DNA of 64,000 bases from Leptolinea sp. UBA5203 (GCA_002412765.1 DHVR01000015.1:1-64000); one strand, 5' to 3'. Shown: positions 8,883-17,735, numbered from the stretch's first letter. Program-made: numbers and translations. The notes: a model not told the origin generated them from the letters alone.

Positions 8883-9631
8883 TGAAAAAGAAATCGTTTC
8901 AAAAAATCCTATTGGTTTTATCCCTGATTCTTGTATTGCTGCTGTCAGCCTGTCAGGTGAACTTTATCACTGAATTTGAGCAAGACGGATCAGGCGTCTA
9001 TACGCAAGAAATTGGTTTTGAAAGCGACGAGGCCATCACGTCCGGATTGGACCCTGATGACGAGGAATTTTGTTCCAATCAAAGTAGTACTTTGCCCACC
9101 GGCACCACAACCCGCAAAGAAACCCGGAATGACGATTCCATCTGGTGCATCTATGAAACACCCTTTGATTCCGTTGAGGATTTGCAATCCATTTATGCCA
9201 CCACCGATACCCAAATCAATACCCTAAGCCTTGAGGATGACACCCTGACTTATGACATCACCCTGGATTTCAGTCAGGACAGCGAAATGGCCATCGGAAT
9301 GGATATTACATGGAAAGTGACCATGCCAGGAAAAATTATTGACAGCAATGCCACCGAGCAGAAAGGAAATACCCTCACCTGGATCCTGGTCGCTGGGCAA
9401 ATGAATGAAATTTATGCGGTCAGCGATGTGGGCGGCTCAGGGTTTGATCTAAATATGGATTTGGGTCTGGATGAGGGCGAAAATAGCATCATTCTTACCA
9501 TCCTGGGAAGCCTGGCCGGCGTGATCTGCTGTTGTATTGTCCCCATCGTGATCGCAGGGATCGCCATCCTCTTGATCCGGCGCAAGAAAAAAGCAGATGT
9601 GGATCTGACACCGCCACAGGTTATTGAATAG
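8882..9631 (+). CDS. Lipoprotein with C-terminal membrane anchor (LppM/DUF3153-like)
   Basis: A 249-residue exported protein with a leader ending LLLSAC (Cys 24) and a second membrane span at about residues 205-232 followed by RRKKK, so it is held at both ends. The external part opens with a FEQDGSG stretch and has TMPGKI with GNTLTW further on, the general layout of DUF3153/LppM-type bacterial lipoproteins, whose function is unknown. The start overlaps the previous stop by one base (TGATG) and AGGAGG lies nine bases upstream, which rules out the longer in-frame start at 8768. Cys residues in the external domain could form a disulfide. Confidence 0.82.
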   Translation: MKKKSFQKILLVLSLILVLLLSACQVNFITEFEQDGSGVYTQEIGFESDEAITSGLDPDDEEFCSNQSSTLPTGTTTRKETRNDDSIWCIYETPFDSVEDLQSIYATTDTQINTLSLEDDTLTYDITLDFSQDSEMAIGMDITWKVTMPGKIIDSNATEQKGNTLTWILVAGQMNEIYAVSDVGGSGFDLNMDLGLDEGENSIILTILGSLAGVICCCIVPIVIAGIAILLIRRKKKADVDLTPPQVIE

Positions 9632-9664
9632 GTCAAAATAAAATCACTTAGAGTGGAACTTCAC

Positions 9665-10327
9665 ATGGATGATATTCTCTTAAACATCATTGTTCTTGGC
9701 TGTTTTGCCATCCTGGGAGGAGGGATATTTCTCCTTGTCCAGATGAAACAAAAAGAAAACAGACAAAAACTTGAGCAGATGGCGAATGAGCATGGTTGGC
9801 GCTTACAAACCATCAAAGAACCCTTAGCCTGGGGATTCCATATTCAATCTGCGGATTGGACCCTCGAAGCACTCTCCCGATCCACGGGTCGGGAGAGCGG
9901 GCCAGGTTCCACGGATGTCTCGCAATCGACTATATGGTCTGCCTCATCCAAGGGAGATGTATTCCTGATCGGCACCCGAACCAGCCAGGTTGATCTAGGC
10001 GGTTTCGGCGAAATGATTCAGATGCACATCATTCAAGAATTCTTAGGCTCTGCGGCTGACGATGTCCATGAAATGAAAGTGGGAACGCAAAATTTCATCA
10101 ACCATTATATGGTATGGGCGGCAAAATCGGCTGAGATGGAACAGATGCTCACCCCATCCCTTCAAGCGATGCTGTTGTCTTTGTCTGTCCGGAGCCTACT
10201 CGTCAAACGAGTGGATGGTAAGTTAAGCATTGAGCTTCGTGGAATTCACCTGAAAAATCCGGATGAACTCCAGCAACTGATTCAAGTAGGAGAAAGTCTG
10301 TTACACAAGATGAATGTTAAGTCATGA
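9665..10327 (+). CDS. Membrane-anchored protein of unknown function
   Basis: A 220-residue protein with one N-terminal membrane span (about residues 5-25) followed by a charged helix (QKENRQKLEQMANEHGWRL) and a soluble domain of about 170 residues, probably cytosolic. No family recognised. The repeated GW/WG context in the first part of the domain (EHGWRLQTIKEPLAWGF) resembles membrane-anchored DUFs that lack enzymatic motifs. It follows the LppM-like gene by 33 bases and belongs to the same run. The start is uncertain: the ATG at 9665 is used here, but a GTG four codons earlier (9653) is in frame and neither has a strong ribosome-binding site. Confidence 0.7.
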   Translation: MDDILLNIIVLGCFAILGGGIFLLVQMKQKENRQKLEQMANEHGWRLQTIKEPLAWGFHIQSADWTLEALSRSTGRESGPGSTDVSQSTIWSASSKGDVFLIGTRTSQVDLGGFGEMIQMHIIQEFLGSAADDVHEMKVGTQNFINHYMVWAAKSAEMEQMLTPSLQAMLLSLSVRSLLVKRVDGKLSIELRGIHLKNPDELQQLIQVGESLLHKMNVKS

Positions 10328-10481
10328 TTAAAGAAAGTCTTTCACATCTTATCTGACCTCATGGCAGGAATTGCCCTTCCTTCTTCTATCCGAGGTGCAT
10401 TGACTACTCTGGTTTTATAAAGTTGTTCCCTTTCCATGAATTAGGAATTCCAATGAATTAGATTCCAGACGCAGGAGAAAT

Positions 10482-12362
10482 ATGATGAAGAAAACTGTTC
10501 TTGGATGTTTGTGCCTATTAGCCCTGTGGATATCCGCCTGTTCTCTCCAGGCATCATCAACCCAGGAGAAACCTGCCTCGCCAACCCTTAGGAATAATCC
10601 GAAATCTGAGGCCACACCACAGCACCAGATAGTTACGGAACAAAAAAAGACAGCAACCTTAATGCAGGCATCCAGCACACCTTCCCCTGTGCCATCGCCT
10701 ACCCTTCTAGCCGCATGTCCACCAGTTGATGGGGTAAGCTGGTCTCATTTTTATGCCCCAGATACCAGTTTTGTTTCAACCATCCTGCCTGCCGAAGAAG
10801 GATATTTCTATATCAGCGGCGTTTTGGATAATCTAAATGGTACCTGGGTGGCAAAAATAAATGCCGATGGGGAGATACTTTGGCAAAATGTTTATGGCGC
10901 CAGTATGGCATCCGTGTTACCTGCAAAAAATGGAAATCTTCTCTTGGAATTTGGGTTGACTAATCTTGAGATTGATACAAACGGTACCATTGTACGAAGT
11001 TTGGATGTTCCCTGGTATGAACCGAACACCGATGGGGGCTTTACGGCTAGCAGCGGCGATCAAATCATCCGCTATACGAAGGCACAAACTCCCCTCTGGC
11101 AACATACCCTGCAAAATCCAGAGGCGTATTTCACCACAACCGCGGATGGCGGAGGGATTTATGCCTATGCAGGCATCTATGCAGATGAATCTGTCTACTA
11201 TCGCCCCATCTATACGGATATTAAGGTCATCAAAATCGATGGGAACGGCCAGGTTTGGCAGCGGGTATTTGGCAAACTGGTCGGTGACGAAACGTTGTCT
11301 CTACTCGTACCCACCAGCGATGGGGGAGCCATTCTGGGCGGCACCCATGCTTATGAAGAATTGGGGATGGATTATGACGTCTGGCTGATGAAAGTCAATA
11401 ACACCGGGAGCTTGTCCTGGCAATCAACTTTCAAACTAGCCCCCGACTTGGAAAATCTGGATGAATTTTATATTCTAAAGAATGGCTATGCCGCGTTAAT
11501 AAGCTCAGATTATGGCGATACAAAAACCCTGGTGAAATTGAACAAAAATGGCAGCCTGGCCTGGCAAAAAGAAATCAATTCTACACGTGGCTGGATTACA
11601 CTAATTGCCATTGCTGACACCCCTGACGGAGGCATCCTAATCAGTGCTGAAACAAATGAAAAAAATTATGTGAATTTCATCGCGCGATTGGGTCCAAAAG
11701 GGGATCTATTATGGGAAAAAACACTGGGGTTTAACCAGATTACTGACACACCGGACACATTTGTTCAAGCCATCCTTCCTCTGGAAAGCGGTGAGATATT
11801 ACTGGGCGGCGGTACAAATTTGGTTGGAACGTCTCCCACGACCATCTATTCCGCCTGGATGGCCAAAATCACAGATGCCGGAGAGACATCCGGACTGCTT
11901 ACCCTTTCCCCCGGAAAATACAGTATCGCAAACACGCTCGGCACCCGCCCAAATACGCTAAAAGATGAAATCACGAATTTTGCAGATCTGGTCGTAAAGG
12001 AGATACCGTTCCCCGTTGAAACAACTGCTTTTCAGGTCCTGCCAGCCTGCATGCTTAAGGGCGCTCAATTTCCAACACCCGTTGCATTGCCCAGTATGAC
12101 GCCTTCCATCACTCCAACGCCCGCCTTCCAACGTAATCTGTATCTGAATGACCCACCCATGGAAGGGGCTGATGTTTTGCTACTTCAACAGCGTTTACTT
12201 GAGTTGGGCTATACCGAGGTAGGTACACCCGATGGCAGTTTTGGAGCAATGACCAACAATGCTGTCCGACGGTTCCAGGAAATCAACAAGCTGGATGTGG
12301 ATGGCTATGTGGGACCCCTCACCTGGACCAAACTCTTCGGCCTGGATGCCATCGCCAAATAA
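10482..12362 (+). CDS. Lipoprotein with PQQ-type propeller repeats and C-terminal peptidoglycan-binding domain
   Basis: A 626-residue exported lipoprotein: leader ending LWISAC (Cys 20), a Ser/Thr/Pro-rich linker to about residue 75, a propeller-like region (residues ~80-470) with repeated units such as GQVWQRVFG, GSLSWQSTF, GSLAWQKEI and GDLLWEKTLG, and a C-terminal PG_binding_1 domain (~560-622; VLLLQQRLLELGY, FGAMTNNAVRRFQ, VDGYVGPLTW). The last domain usually attaches proteins to peptidoglycan. Together these suggest a wall-associated scaffold that bridges membrane and cell wall. AGGAG stands six bases before the ATG. It follows the unknown cluster by 154 bases and may have its own promoter. 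Confidence 0.86.
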   Translation: MMKKTVLGCLCLLALWISACSLQASSTQEKPASPTLRNNPKSEATPQHQIVTEQKKTATLMQASSTPSPVPSPTLLAACPPVDGVSWSHFYAPDTSFVSTILPAEEGYFYISGVLDNLNGTWVAKINADGEILWQNVYGASMASVLPAKNGNLLLEFGLTNLEIDTNGTIVRSLDVPWYEPNTDGGFTASSGDQIIRYTKAQTPLWQHTLQNPEAYFTTTADGGGIYAYAGIYADESVYYRPIYTDIKVIKIDGNGQVWQRVFGKLVGDETLSLLVPTSDGGAILGGTHAYEELGMDYDVWLMKVNNTGSLSWQSTFKLAPDLENLDEFYILKNGYAALISSDYGDTKTLVKLNKNGSLAWQKEINSTRGWITLIAIADTPDGGILISAETNEKNYVNFIARLGPKGDLLWEKTLGFNQITDTPDTFVQAILPLESGEILLGGGTNLVGTSPTTIYSAWMAKITDAGETSGLLTLSPGKYSIANTLGTRPNTLKDEITNFADLVVKEIPFPVETTAFQVLPACMLKGAQFPTPVALPSMTPSITPTPAFQRNLYLNDPPMEGADVLLLQQRLLELGYTEVGTPDGSFGAMTNNAVRRFQEINKLDVDGYVGPLTWTKLFGLDAIAK

Positions 12363-12395
12363 TTTGTCCCTTATCTTCCTGAACAAGTCCACATG

Positions 12396-12420
12396 AAAAT
12401 CCGTCCGAGAGGCGGATTTT
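12396..12420 (+). terminator. Candidate intrinsic terminator after the PG-binding lipoprotein
   Basis: Eight-base stem aaaatccg/cggatttt (12396-12403 and 12413-12420) with a nine-base loop, running into TTTTCTC. Located 34 bases after the stop codon. The T-run is short, so termination may be partial. Confidence 0.55.
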
Positions 12421-12528
12421 CTCATTCATACCCCCAATAATTTGGTCCAAGAAAAATCTAAGCTGCAAGAAACAAATTTGTATGATTCCCGTATATGAGG
12501 TATATAGCTTTATTCAGGAGAAATGTCC

Positions 12529-12903
12529 ATGGATAGTATTGTTCAAAAAATCATTCTCAGCGGCGCTTTGCTTTGTGGTGTCATCTTCGCCGGAATTTGG
12601 CTGACCAAATCTGGCCGCCCCTTAAACGCCTTGCTTTTTAATGCCCACAAGTTAATCGCTCTCGGATTCACGATTTATACTGTTTATCAGGTGGTCCAGT
12701 TTGGAAAAATCATCAATTTCGATCCCCTGACCCTGACTCTGCTCCTCATTGCCGGGTTATGCCTACTGGCACTTTTTATCAGCGGCGCTTTCCTCAGCTT
12801 TGAGAGACCAGTTCCCGTGTTTGTCCTCTGGATTCATAAGCTGACCCCATTTATCCTATGCGCGCTTTTCGTACTGGGAGTATATTTTCACCTGCAAAAA
12901 TAA
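12529..12903 (+). CDS. Small four-span membrane protein
   Basis: A 124-residue protein that is almost entirely hydrophobic, with four predicted spans (about residues 7-25, 40-58, 65-90 and 98-120). Two His residues sit next to Lys in similar positions before helices 2 and 4 (NAHKL and WIHKL), a spacing reminiscent of small four-helix membrane cytochromes, but heme binding is only a guess. No family is recognised with confidence. The ATG at 12529 is preferred over the ATG at 12523 because AGGAG at 12516-12520 is then eight rather than two bases away. It stands alone between the envelope cluster and the STAS-like gene. Confidence 0.7.
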   Translation: MDSIVQKIILSGALLCGVIFAGIWLTKSGRPLNALLFNAHKLIALGFTIYTVYQVVQFGKIINFDPLTLTLLLIAGLCLLALFISGAFLSFERPVPVFVLWIHKLTPFILCALFVLGVYFHLQK

Positions 12904-13131
12904 AAACCCGCACTTTCTAAACCCCAATCATTAATTCACACATCATGAAACAGGGGACGAATCCGTTGAAAACAGGAATGGAAATACTCCCTGAAGGGTT
13001 GGTTTAATTTACATAAAAATTGTTTGCAAATCCCAATCAAAATGTCTTTCCATCTAGTTCTACTCCCTTTTGTCACTATAATTTTAATCATTAGATCATA
13101 GGATTAATTAATTTAAAATAGTGGAGGAATC

Positions 13132-13479
13132 GTGGTTAAATCTTGGATTGACGGCAAAATTGTCTATTTGGAAATGGAAGGCGAATTTCTGGCGGATGAG
13201 TTAAATAATGAAACCAGCAAATGGCTGGGAACACATCGGGATCAATATGTTGGCTACATGGTAGATATCAGCAAAATGACCAAGCAAACCGCCCTGGAAC
13301 AGAAAAAAGCAGAAGGGTATGCCAAGAAAAATAAATCAGGCAAACTGCGTGCTGTCATCGGTAAGGATTCGGCCACTGCCATGCTGATCAATATTTATAT
13401 GCGCTTTACCGGGGCTGAAGGAGTTCGCTATTTTAATAATAAACAAGAGGCGAAGGATTGGCTGATGAGTCAGAACTAA
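13132..13479 (+). CDS. STAS/SpoIIAA-like small protein
   Basis: A 115-residue soluble protein. The pattern of an initial short strand pair (WIDGKIVYLEMEG), a hydrophobic strand (VGYMVDISKM), a long helix and a second strand (KLRAVIGKD) followed by a helix resembles the SpoIIAA-like/STAS-like fold used in anti-sigma antagonism and lipid-binding proteins. No partner kinase or sigma factor gene is adjacent, so its job is unknown. The start is GTG, chosen because GGAGGAATC immediately precedes it. A strong terminator follows, so it is probably transcribed alone. Confidence 0.6.
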   Translation: MVKSWIDGKIVYLEMEGEFLADELNNETSKWLGTHRDQYVGYMVDISKMTKQTALEQKKAEGYAKKNKSGKLRAVIGKDSATAMLINIYMRFTGAEGVRYFNNKQEAKDWLMSQN

Positions 13480-13837
13480 CAGGTTAATCAACTGACACAA
13501 ATTTACCCTCAAAGAATAAATTTTAGCATTTATCAACAGGAGTCTCATCGATGACTCCTGTTTTTTTATCCACCGAGCCAATAGAGATTGACGACGATGA
13601 AAAATTGAGTTCGCAACAATCCTCATTTACGAAGTAATTAGGGCAGCAAATATCATAAACCTGACAAAATTTGCGTAAATTGAATTTTCAATTCCAGAGG
13701 TTAAACCACCTTTCAATATTATTAAGCCTATTTCGAAAATACCAGTTGCGTTAATATCCTTTCATCTGTAAAATTGACATTAAATTCGCATTAATTTGCC
13801 ATAAATAAAAATATATTGAATCGCGGGGAAAAATCGG
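13480..13837 (+). other. Intergenic region before the beta-helix protein
   Basis: Beyond the terminator at 13535-13567 this 358-base gap is A+T-rich with no credible gene. TTGACA is present at 13774-13779, but no good -10 box occurs at the usual 16-18 bases; CATAAA at 13800 is 20 bases away. A promoter for the 982-residue protein is therefore likely but not located. Confidence 0.4.
13535..13567 (+). terminator. Intrinsic terminator of the STAS-like gene
   Basis: Ten-base perfect stem aacaggagtc/gactcctgtt (13535-13544 and 13553-13562), eight-base loop, and seven T residues at 13561-13567. A textbook Rho-independent terminator for the plus strand. Confidence 0.85.
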
Positions 13838-16786
13838 ATGAAAAAAACTCATCGTGTATTTCTATTTTCAATTCCAGTCATTTTAGCGTTACTCTTCAGC
13901 ACACTGGAAGCCATACCTGTATTTGCGGAGGATGCCACCCCGCCCACGGACCCCATCGTGGAAACAGTTGATTCCGCTTCGGCGGATTCCACCGTAGAAT
14001 CAGCTCAACCGGAAACAAACAGTACAGAACGCACTGAGGTTGCTGTTTCTGAAGAGGCTGCGCCAACAGAGGCGCCAACCGAAGAAGCACCTGCCCTGGA
14101 GATTACAGAAGCTGCACCCGTCATGCAGGAAGAATCCATGGATACTCTCCCTCAGATTCTAGCTGCGGTGCCTGATGGCACAGAGATTGTCATTCTGGAT
14201 GAGAACGGTGATCCACAATCCATGGTCAGTCAGGATGCCGCCGAGACCTTGGTGCAGGGCGACCCGGTTTGGTGTCCGACCGGGCACGTACCGGGGGATG
14301 CACAATGTACTGCCAGTTATTCAACTTTTGCAGAATTAATAAATGTTTTAAAGGCTGACGCTGCATTGGGTGCCGGTGCTCACTACACCGGCGATGGCAT
14401 TATTTACGTAGCAGACAGTTATGATGGGAATGATAATGCTCAAATCCACATGAACGGTAATGAACTAACGAACATCAGTTCCAGTAGCCTGACAATACAA
14501 GGTGGTTGGAATGATTTATCCGGCGATGCAGGTACCCCGGGTATTTCCGAGACAGACGTATCTATGTCAATATTTAACTGGCTTGGTAATATCACCCTCC
14601 AAAATTTGTTCATTTCTAATATCAGTGAATCGACAAAAAATAACGGATTCGGATTGCATGTGGATACAGAGGGTTATTTAACGCTCAATAATGTTTCCGC
14701 CAGCGGCTCAACCAATGGCAATGATGGTGCCTTATTAATTAGCGATGCAGGAATGGCGATTACAAACAGTCATTTTGATAACAACACTGATTTCGGTGTA
14801 ATGGCCTGGTCTTCCAACGGTACGATTAACATTACAGATTCTACCGCTTCTCATAACACCAAAACCGGCGCTTATCTGGATACCTGCGGTTACAACTCGA
14901 CTCTACTCACTTGCGCCAGTTCGGGTACTGTAAATGTTAATGGCATCAGCACATTCTCCAATAACGGTTTGGATGGATTACATATCGTTTCTGGTGGTTC
15001 AACCATAATTAATGGCAATTCCACGACTGAACGAATCATAGCGGAAAGCAATGGATTGAGGGGCGCATTTATCATAAATGGTATCTCTGGTAATAGCGGC
15101 ATGGTGGTTGTACAAAATAGCAGTTTGCTTTCAAATGCAAATGGAACGGGTTTAGCCGTTTTTCAGGATGCCGATGGAGTAATTGTACTAAATAATGTGA
15201 TTGCAGCAAATAATGGAACAGGGGTATATATTGATGATAACAATGGAACCGGATCAATTAGTATTTCACTAAGCCAATTTTATAATAATATTTACACGGG
15301 CCTGCACGTTGAATCCAATGGAGATATCACCCTCACAGATTCTGCCGCGGGCTCACTAACTTTGGGAGATGGAAATGGAAATGGCTCTAATGGTGCCTAT
15401 CTTGTATCGGATGGCAATATCATTGCAGCGAACAGCCAATTCAATGAAAATGTCCAATCTAACTACCCACAAGATCCGGGATTATACGCTAAAGCTGGCG
15501 GTTTTATAACCCTGGACAATGTGCAAGCGATCGGCAATGTTTATGGTGCAGGAGCAGTAGCAAAATCATCCGGTATCGGAGATATTAATATTGTTAATAA
15601 CAGTATTTTCGATAACAATGGTACTTTCGGTATTCAAGCAGAGAATGGGAACGGTAATATTACACTTTCCTCAATTCAAGCAAATCATAACGCCATCAAA
15701 GGTGCTTACCTCAAATCAAATGGCACCAGTAATATATTTGTCAACGTTAGTGAATTCATTGAAAACGGATCTTATGGTGTCTATGCTACTGCTGATGGAG
15801 GAAATATCTCAATCAACAGTTCAACATTCAATGGTGGTAAAGGCAGCATAACAAACCCAACAGCCTATGGCGCCAAACTTATCGCATCCAGTGGTGGCAA
15901 TATCATTATCAACGGCGGGACTTATATAAATCACGCTTCCGCAGGGCTGTATCTCATCGGAGATGACAGTATTTTCCTCAACAATGTAACCGCATCGAAT
16001 AACGGCGAAAATAATGTAGCTATATATAGCACCTACACATCCAAAGGATGTTACTGTCCTGGTGATACACCAAGTAGTGTGGTTGCAACCGTAGAAGGTG
16101 GAACTTTCACAAATGCGGAAACGGGGATTTATGCAAAAGTCGGAACCGAAGGCGATTTGGTTCTCACAGGAACCCAGGATTTTAGCGAAACCCTGGTCGA
16201 TTATGTTTTGGATACAGATGCGCTCCCGATGTGTACCGATTGTGGCTGCACAAAAGATGAAACGGAAAGCAAACCCTATAATATCATCGAGGTGCCCTTT
16301 ACCGGCAGTGGAAATATTCCCCAGCAATGCAGTATATATGCGGGAACCGTTTTACAAATGCCAAACGGCATTAGTGTAAAAGTTCGTTGTCCATTTACAG
16401 GCTTTAGCAATTTACAGGGAATGAATGAAACTGATTTACCTGGCTTGCTGGGTACTGGTGCGGATTTTGAATTGGGTATTATTCTGGGATTATTCGGAGA
16501 GGATGGCAGCTATATTGTCAACAGTGATGGAACTATCACCATTAACTTCACCATTCCTGAAGGCACCCGCAGCCGTGCTCATAGTTTATTATTCTGGGAC
16601 CTAACCCTGAATGACGGTGCAGGTGGTTGGATTGAATTGCCACGCTATGAATTCGGTACCAGTTTCCCCCTGCACCCCGAAGATCCAAGCGATCCCCGTT
16701 TGATTGTCAACGGCGTCAGCCAGAATGGGAATACGCTGTCCATTACAGTCAATTTCGGCGGTACCTTTGTGATGGTCTCCAATTAA
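13838..16786 (+). CDS. Large secreted right-handed beta-helix protein
   Basis: A 982-residue exported protein. A signal peptide (about residues 1-29, ending VFA) is followed by an acidic Thr/Pro/Glu-rich stretch to about 100, then some 600 residues of short Asn/Gly/Ser-rich repeats (NNGTFGIQAE, SNNGLDGLHI, ASNNGENNVA) typical of parallel beta-helix (pectate-lyase/NosD-like) folds. The C-terminal ~190 residues differ: they hold a Cys cluster (CTDCGC) and a probable beta-sandwich. Such proteins serve as adhesins or polysaccharide lyases; no catalytic motif could be assigned. No sorting motif or transmembrane anchor is seen. The start follows a weak GGGGA; a strong terminator closes the transcript. 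Confidence 0.82.
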   Translation: MKKTHRVFLFSIPVILALLFSTLEAIPVFAEDATPPTDPIVETVDSASADSTVESAQPETNSTERTEVAVSEEAAPTEAPTEEAPALEITEAAPVMQEESMDTLPQILAAVPDGTEIVILDENGDPQSMVSQDAAETLVQGDPVWCPTGHVPGDAQCTASYSTFAELINVLKADAALGAGAHYTGDGIIYVADSYDGNDNAQIHMNGNELTNISSSSLTIQGGWNDLSGDAGTPGISETDVSMSIFNWLGNITLQNLFISNISESTKNNGFGLHVDTEGYLTLNNVSASGSTNGNDGALLISDAGMAITNSHFDNNTDFGVMAWSSNGTINITDSTASHNTKTGAYLDTCGYNSTLLTCASSGTVNVNGISTFSNNGLDGLHIVSGGSTIINGNSTTERIIAESNGLRGAFIINGISGNSGMVVVQNSSLLSNANGTGLAVFQDADGVIVLNNVIAANNGTGVYIDDNNGTGSISISLSQFYNNIYTGLHVESNGDITLTDSAAGSLTLGDGNGNGSNGAYLVSDGNIIAANSQFNENVQSNYPQDPGLYAKAGGFITLDNVQAIGNVYGAGAVAKSSGIGDINIVNNSIFDNNGTFGIQAENGNGNITLSSIQANHNAIKGAYLKSNGTSNIFVNVSEFIENGSYGVYATADGGNISINSSTFNGGKGSITNPTAYGAKLIASSGGNIIINGGTYINHASAGLYLIGDDSIFLNNVTASNNGENNVAIYSTYTSKGCYCPGDTPSSVVATVEGGTFTNAETGIYAKVGTEGDLVLTGTQDFSETLVDYVLDTDALPMCTDCGCTKDETESKPYNIIEVPFTGSGNIPQQCSIYAGTVLQMPNGISVKVRCPFTGFSNLQGMNETDLPGLLGTGADFELGIILGLFGEDGSYIVNSDGTITINFTIPEGTRSRAHSLLFWDLTLNDGAGGWIELPRYEFGTSFPLHPEDPSDPRLIVNGVSQNGNTLSITVNFGGTFVMVSN

Positions 16787-16815
16787 ACCAACAAAGCATT
16801 GAGAATACTCCTATT

Positions 16816-16844
16816 CCGGGCGGCCAAAAACCGCCCGGTTTTTT
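16816..16844 (+). terminator. Intrinsic terminator of the beta-helix gene
   Basis: Eight-base G+C stem ccgggcgg/ccgcccgg (16816-16823, 16831-16838), seven-base loop and six T residues to 16844. It ends only three bases before the -35 box of the arsenic operon promoter, insulating the two units. Confidence 0.88.
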
Positions 16845-16846
16845 AT

Positions 16847-16875
16847 TTGATTTATCAAAGTGATTCTGCTAAAAT
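16847..16875 (+). promoter_or_regulatory. arsR promoter (extended -10)
   Basis: TTGATT at 16847-16852, a 17-base spacer, and TAAAAT at 16870-16875 preceded by TGC, giving an extended -10. Expected transcription start is near 16882, four bases before the arsR ATG at 16886, so the message would be essentially leaderless. This agrees with the absence of a Shine-Dalgarno sequence. Position is inferred from consensus. Confidence 0.65.
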
Positions 16876-16877
16876 CA

Positions 16878-16895
16878 TATTCGTTATGCCGAATA
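16878..16895. promoter_or_regulatory. Candidate ArsR operator 1
   Basis: Inverted repeat TATTCG-N6-CGAATA covering the predicted transcription start and the arsR start codon. The same ATTCG-N6-CGAAT core recurs at operator 2 before arsC. Placement fits autorepression by steric block of RNA polymerase. Inference from symmetry, duplication and position. Confidence 0.6.
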
Positions 16896-17263
16896 AGAAT
16901 ACTCCATTTCAAACTCAAGCAGATTTCTGCAAAGTACTGTCTCACCCTACCCGCCTGGCCATTCTATCCATTTTGCGGGACAGCGAGCAATGTGTTTGCC
17001 ATCTGGAAGCTATGCTGCACCTGCGCCAGGCCAACATCTCCCAACATCTGATGACCCTGCGCGAAGCCGGTTTGGTGATGGATCGCCGAGACGGTTGGAA
17101 CATCTACTACCGCATCATCCGTCCGGAAGTATTTAATATTCTGGATGACCTTATCCCTATTACTGGCCAGCCGCTACCCATTCCCCATGTGCATGCCGAC
17201 GGTAATTGTCCCTGTCCAAAATGTGATGGAGAAAACGCTCAACCGACTTGCAGCAATGCGTAA
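16886..17263 (+). CDS. arsR: ArsR-family arsenic-responsive repressor
   Basis: A 125-residue winged-helix repressor. The sensor motif of classical ArsR, ELCVCDL, appears as EQCVCHL with Cys 36 and Cys 38 at the start of the recognition region; RQANISQHLMTLREAGLV is the DNA-reading helix. Arsenite binding to the cysteines releases the repressor. The C-terminal tail adds four more Cys (NCPCPKCDG, PTCS) that could form an extra metal site. The ATG at 16886 gives the normal family length; an earlier in-frame ATG at 16799 lies upstream of the promoter and terminator and is excluded. First gene of the operon, with arsC and ACR3 following. Confidence 0.92.
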   Translation: MPNKNTPFQTQADFCKVLSHPTRLAILSILRDSEQCVCHLEAMLHLRQANISQHLMTLREAGLVMDRRDGWNIYYRIIRPEVFNILDDLIPITGQPLPIPHVHADGNCPCPKCDGENAQPTCSNA

Positions 17264-17278
17264 TTTTTTTAAACGATC

Positions 17279-17298
17279 ATATTCGCTGTTACGAATAT
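17279..17298. promoter_or_regulatory. Candidate ArsR operator 2
   Basis: Inverted repeat ATATTCG-N6-CGAATAT with perfect seven-base arms, in the 49-base gap between arsR and arsC. Same core and same six-base spacing as operator 1. It suggests separate control of arsC-ACR3, though no clear promoter could be fixed here (CATATT at 17278 may be a -10). Confidence 0.6.
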
Positions 17299-17312
17299 TA
17301 AAAAGGGATTTT

Positions 17313-17727
17313 ATGACAATGAAAAAAGTACTCTTCCTCTGTACAGGCAACTCTTGCCGTTCTCAACTCGCAGAAGCCATGGTCAATGCAAAATTTGGGG
17401 ATGAATGGCAGGCGTTCAGCGCCGGTACCAAACCGGCTGGCTACGTGCACCCCATGGCCATCCAGGTGCTGGCGGAACTGGGCATCCAGCATCAAGGCAA
17501 ATCCAAACTAGCCGATGAATTCCGCAGCATGGATTTTGACCGGGTCGTCACCGTCTGTGATTCAGCCGCCGAAGAATGCCCCATGTGGCTGGGCAAAGGC
17601 AAACGCCTGCATCACAGTTTCCCTGACCCGGCCGTCCAAAACAATATCGAAGAATTTCGCGCTATACGCGATGAAATCATCCGAGAACTACCCAATCTTT
17701 TATCCACTCATCCAATGGAGGAAAATA

Positions 17728-17735
<8 letters not shown>
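17313..17735 (+). CDS. arsC: Thioredoxin-coupled arsenate reductase (LMW-PTP type)
   Basis: A 140-residue cytosolic enzyme that reduces arsenate to arsenite. The phosphatase-like loop CTGNSCRS begins at Cys 10, and Cys 82 and Cys 89 (VCDSAAEECP) complete the disulfide relay, matching exactly the three catalytic cysteines and spacing of the well-studied Staphylococcus pI258 enzyme. It therefore uses thioredoxin rather than glutaredoxin. The start ATG lies after AAAAAGGG; a second ATG two codons later is possible. The last eight bases overlap the ACR3 start, implying translational coupling between reductase and exporter. Confidence 0.94.

Noticed and set aside
14600..16100. Possible CRISPR-like or short tandem DNA repeats
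   Set aside because: The repetition is at protein level (beta-helix turns) with variable spacing, not identical DNA repeats with unique spacers.
15821..16327. A 168-codon Cys-rich minus-strand frame
   Set aside because: Complementary to the repetitive beta-helix gene; the open frame follows from its biased codons.
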